NCBI GenBank assembly: GCA_031273885.1
Contig: JAISRA010000042.1
Span: forward strand, 1 to 14,927
Direction of reading: 5' to 3'
Length of the DNA: 14,927 nt
Source: Endomicrobium sp.
GTDB lineage: Bacteria; Elusimicrobiota; Endomicrobiia; Endomicrobiales; Endomicrobiaceae
The notes under the pieces were generated by a model. That model made no database searches. It worked only from the letters and a program-made list of their open reading frames with translations, and had not been told where the DNA came from. Made by a program: the position numbers and the translations under genes. This document shows, piece after piece, positions 14,101-14,927 of the stretch (position 1 is the stretch's first letter; each line of letters starts with the position of its first letter).

Positions 14101-14927
14101 GGAATAAATAGTGGTAATGAAATAGTTGGAATAAAGGATATTAAAAAATCAGATCAAATACATAAGGTAGAAAGTAAATATATTGATAATTTAGATAAAA
14201 ACATAAAAGTATTAATGGAAATGAAGTCTGTAGCCAGTATTGGTAAAAATGAATTTAAAGATAGCGGAAAAAAACTTACAGATAAAATCACAGAATTTTA
14301 TAATGATATTGGTGGTTATGTTGAAAGAGAAAATTTTGGTACTGTTAGATTATCAAAAGGAAGTGTGAAAGATTCTATAATGCATGGTCATAGAAATGAG
14401 GATAGAAGTATAAAAATTAATGCTTTTAAAGCTGTTCCAGAAGTGATAAAAAATGGAGTTATAATAAATAAAGAACTAAACTGGAAAGATAGAGGATACA
14501 ACACGTACTTAATAGCAGCTCCAATAAGTATTGAGAAAAGAGAATATATCGCTGAAGTAATTGTGAAAGAAACACACAATGATAAAAAATTTTACTTACA
14601 TCAGGTGAATGAAAAAGATGCAATTGAGACAGAGGTCTCCTCAGGACGGCGGGACATACCCATTTCCGAAAGGAAACCTCCAATCAACAGCATTTTAGCA
14701 AACTTTATCCAAAATGTCAAGCAAAATATTTTAGAAACAGAAAAGCAACAGTCCCAGAACCAAACAACCACTATAGAAACTCTAGAAATGAAACAGCTAA
14801 CAAAACAGGAAAAGAAAGAAAAAGATAACTACAATATTGGTGATAAAGTAATCTTTACAAAAGATATACTTATATATGGAGATAATAATAACCTAGAAAT
14901 TGAAAAGAATGCAGAGTACGAAGTAGT
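11131..14927 (+). CDS. traI: MobF relaxase-helicase (TraI/TrwC class), 3' end missing
   Basis: The frame starts at GTG 11131, six bases after AGGA, and stays open to the right edge: 1265 residues are visible. The TrwC-type relaxase domain covers about 1-280. It has tyrosines Tyr14/Tyr16 and Tyr35/Tyr36 in the positions of the two TrwC tyrosine pairs, WYGKGAELLG (44-53), and the metal-binding histidines His166, His177 and His179 in HNDSREKDPLIHFH. The RecD-like helicase part shows GYAGVGKT (705-712), VDEASLIS (787-794), LQGDEKQL and a later TLIVTSSNEIRKAINEKI. TraI-type enzymes nick oriT, bind the 5' end and unwind the strand to be transferred. Two copies of a roughly 185-residue domain interrupt this plan, at 470-656 and 1013-1201. 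The last helicase motifs should lie beyond the window. Confidence 0.93.
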   Translation, partial: MPISITSLSADHAYKYHIDEVNARKERDESKQFDYYINQESGVWYGKGAELLGFSNKVIDKKDFYDVVHGKFSYINSDGKMVKVDLTKHAKNKEHRAGIEIGFDVPKSLSILAEIYGKTEITDALIQATNNTLDYIQDNLMYVRTQENKEIKFEKVDNMLVGKFLHNDSREKDPLIHFHALLMNIAVDKQGNVKTAIFNEILSNKKFIGEIFDNEWQHVLQELGYTFRDVKKVTQIAKEVLGIADQQIKYWSKRRNEIENIADREGVDKRDRGKMQKITNKTRKAKDTSKTLKELREEWIEKEKELVGIERFNEISNDSLKSKKPINKEKIVPLDKIVESSIAHLTERKTTFTRLELISTILRRNKGNYNLKDIEKIIDENKEIIHNMVEIDKYSKGINTFNTVVSDVYTTKASLETENAIITKVTDGKNKFKSIYTKGEIDNFNGLITKDNNSNSNPKNIDYNERLKNVEQKYIDNLHKNIDKLLEQEPVVKVTGNDFVGLNKKETTEQVYNYFKEKDKLNLYNSEIGNVKITKNGIKDSYSHKRIYQEKAIAFKCIDSIIENGTVIKKETDFKGRGYTSYLLAAPIIINNKDYIAEVVVNEYQNQDKTFYFHDVKEKELYKQVLNAKAPVNSERALDDSSIVNFFYKVKQKNLQKNSQIYYNLTTTFSPVLPPTSLYSTLNDNQKHTVEFILKSKDQFIGIQGYAGVGKTYTIKALNEKLNEKGYSIIGLAPTNSATATLAEEAGIKTRTLQSFLTRYDGYANNRGNENTLEIIKKQFKNKIILVDEASLISNNQMRNLLTIADKFNVRVILQGDEKQLDSVEAGTPFSKLIKSKIINYSELSNILRQKDEIIKQAVYDSINKNIIGTFSKLEKNNNIIELRTNEQLEKEEKDIKEYRYNDKNKVDNINNTDNIGIITDNVNSMSDLNSDRDNLKNELVDKVVETYLKYDKEARKETLIVTSSNEIRKAINEKIRESIKKENRENGVYGINSGNEIVGIKDIKKSDQIHKVESKYIDNLDKNIKVLMEMKSVASIGKNEFKDSGKKLTDKITEFYNDIGGYVERENFGTVRLSKGSVKDSIMHGHRNEDRSIKINAFKAVPEVIKNGVIINKELNWKDRGYNTYLIAAPISIEKREYIAEVIVKETHNDKKFYLHQVNEKDAIETEVSSGRRDIPISERKPPINSILANFIQNVKQNILETEKQQSQNQTTTIETLEMKQLTKQEKKEKDNYNIGDKVIFTKDILIYGDNNNLEIEKNAEYEV
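12538..13098 (+). repeat. Intragenic domain repeat, copy 1 (residues 470-656 of the relaxase)
   Basis: This segment lies between the relaxase and helicase parts. It opens with VEQKYIDNLHKNIDKL, then a nuclease-like core: GNVKITKNGIKDSYSH (KDSxxH at 539-544), a KAIAFK helix, IIENGTVI, KGRGYTSYLLAAP (575-587), DYIAEVVVNE and FYFH (611-614), and closes with NFFYKVKQKNLQ. The layout resembles BECR-fold or LPD-type domains of polyvalent proteins on phages and conjugative elements, from memory of those families. Candidate catalytic residues are His544, Arg577, Tyr579 and His614. Family assignment is an inference; the match to copy 2 is direct. Confidence 0.8.
14167..14733 (+). repeat. Intragenic domain repeat, copy 2 (residues 1013-1201 of the relaxase)
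   Basis: The second copy interrupts the helicase part, after TLIVTSSNEIRKAINEKI and before YNIGDKVIF. It opens with VESKYIDNLDKNIKVL and contains GTVRLSKGSVKDSIMH (KDSxxH at 1080-1085), KINAFK, VIKNGVII, KDRGYNTYLIAAP (1119-1131), EYIAEVIVKE and FYLH (1154-1157), then ends with NFIQNVKQNIL. Every motif of copy 1 is kept in the same order and spacing, although most other positions differ. Kept motifs in both copies suggest that both are functional. Confidence 0.8.

Noticed and set aside
14388..14683. Two overlapping minus-strand frames with hydrophobic stretches
   Set aside because: They are antisense to the second nuclease-like domain, whose motifs are conserved with the first copy.
1..14927. 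tRNA, rRNA or replication initiator genes
   Set aside because: I saw no tRNA cloverleaf, no rRNA sequence and no recognisable Rep protein on either strand.

Overview
This window is a strongly AT-rich stretch of a conjugative element (plasmid or integrative conjugative element) from a Gram-negative bacterium. The Gram-negative reading rests on an F-type type IV secretion gene (traG), two lipoproteins, an OmpA/Pal-like peptidoglycan-binding domain and sigma70-like promoters (TTGACT-17-TATAAT). TGA is used as a stop, so the code is standard. I cannot fix the taxon; AT-rich Campylobacterota, Rickettsiales and similar groups are all compatible.

Layout. 1-1155: the 3' end of traG. 1156-2034: two minus-strand genes, a 54-residue membrane protein and an ORF6N-domain protein, set between conjugation genes. 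2181-4280: traD, the coupling protein. 4345-4917: a serine recombinase. 4947-5957: a partition-like cassette, parA plus a ribbon-helix-helix (RHH) gene, bracketed on both sides by arrays of the hexamer TAAAGT. 5941-8072: a tight minus-strand cargo operon with a frameshifted HU gene, a TRL-like lipoprotein, an OmpA-like lipoprotein, a soluble unknown and a secreted unknown. 8144-8887: a HigBA-type toxin-antitoxin module with a visible promoter and operator. 9341-9784: an RHH protein likely to be a relaxosome accessory factor. 9785-10444: a long intergenic region full of inverted repeats, the best oriT candidate. 10445-11128: an unrecognised protein with a C-terminal helix-turn-helix-like segment. 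11131 to the right edge: a MobF relaxase-helicase (TraI/TrwC class) starting with GTG and cut by the window end.

How it fits together. The relaxase would nick at oriT with help from the RHH protein, TraD would feed the nucleoprotein to the F-type channel that includes TraG, and ParA/RHH, the resolvase and HigBA would keep the element in the population.

The most unusual feature is inside the relaxase. A domain of about 185 residues occurs twice: once between the relaxase and helicase parts, and again within the helicase part. Both copies carry KDSxxH, RGYxxYLxAAP and FYxH motifs, resembling the nuclease-like domains of polyvalent proteins. Second in interest are the TAAAGT arrays, including a perfect 25-bp inverted repeat, and the structured region at 9821-10364.
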